DNA of 5,584 nt from Neomoorella mulderi (lineage in GTDB: Bacteria; Bacillota; DSM-521; Neomoorellales; Neomoorellaceae). The notes below the pieces were generated by a model. It had not been told where the DNA came from, did not search any database, and worked only from the letters and a program-made list of their open reading frames with translations. Below are positions 5,436-5,584 of this stretch, one piece after another. The stretch lies in contig DRZV01000067.1 in NCBI GenBank assembly GCA_011375465.1, forward strand, positions 1 to 5,584, in the 5' to 3' direction. The position numbers and the translations under genes were made by a program. The number at the start of each line of letters is the position of its first letter. The first letter of the stretch is position 1.

Positions 5436-5584
5436 GGCTTTGGAGGCTGCCTCTTTCAGGGCCTCGTAATCGAAATCCTCCAGCTTGGCCACCACTTCCC
5501 CTTTCTTGAGCACCACCACCGCCGGCACCTTCTTTATCTCATACCTACGGGGCACCCTCTGGTTGCGATAGGTATCGATCTTGG
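5427..5584 (-). CDS. Thioredoxin-fold protein, C-terminal fragment (start outside window)
   Basis: The last 52 residues are visible, ending at TAA 5429-5427. They read KIDTYRN, then RYEIKKVPAVVVLKKGEVV, then a C-terminal helix FDYEALKEAASKALV. This fits the second half of a thioredoxin fold: a strand, a helix, a cis-proline loop (K-V-P), two strands with a KKGE turn, and a last helix. The CxxC region, if present, lies beyond the right edge. In many grd operons the gene before trxA is thioredoxin reductase trxB, whose own C-terminus is not like this. The gene may therefore be a second thioredoxin-like protein, or a thioredoxin domain fused to the end of a longer protein such as a reductase. 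It is probably in the same operon, with a 60-base gap to trxA. Confidence 0.75.
   Translation of the reverse strand, partial: KIDTYRNQRVPRRYEIKKVPAVVVLKKGEVVAKLEDFDYEALKEAASKALV

Overview
This window carries most of a glycine reductase (Stickland-type) operon, read entirely from the minus strand. In transcription order, from the right edge to the left, it holds: the 3' end of a thioredoxin-fold gene (5427-5584, truncated by the window); trxA (5049-5366); grdE (3746-5032); grdA (3246-3719); grdB (1901-3232); grdC (292-1821); and the 5' part of grdD (1-278, truncated). Gaps between genes are mostly 13-26 bases. The exceptions are about 60 bases before trxA and 79 bases between grdB and grdC, where a strong hairpin sits. 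No plus-strand gene is supported; the long plus-strand open frames are antisense shadows of the grd genes. There are no RNA genes, mobile elements or CRISPR arrays.

Two genes, grdA and grdB, are interrupted by an in-frame TGA that must be read as selenocysteine. The flanking protein sequence matches the known selenoprotein sites (CxxU in GrdA, UxxCxxC in GrdB). Each TGA is followed at the expected distance by a small hairpin that can serve as a bacterial SECIS element. Standard gene calling would break both genes: grdA would lose its first third and grdB would be split in two.

How the parts work together (family knowledge): GrdE and GrdB form substrate-specific protein B. GrdE cleaves itself to make a pyruvoyl group that binds glycine as a Schiff base. 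The carboxymethyl group passes to the selenocysteine of GrdA (protein A). Protein C (GrdC plus GrdD) then takes it as an acetyl thioester and releases acetyl phosphate. Oxidised GrdA is reduced by thioredoxin, which explains trxA in the operon. Acetyl phosphate can then yield ATP through acetate kinase, which is not in the window.

The organism is most likely an anaerobic member of the Firmicutes/Clostridia or a similar amino-acid-using anaerobe. The base composition is moderately GC-rich (roughly 55-60% by eye), with strong Shine-Dalgarno sites and GTG starts at five of six visible starts. That is unlike low-GC classical Stickland clostridia and closer in style to GC-richer, often thermophilic or syntrophic lineages, but genus cannot be fixed from this window. 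The system itself is well described. The less ordinary points are the CEKC thioredoxin active site, the second thioredoxin-fold gene where a thioredoxin reductase gene is often found, and the hairpin dividing grdB from grdC.
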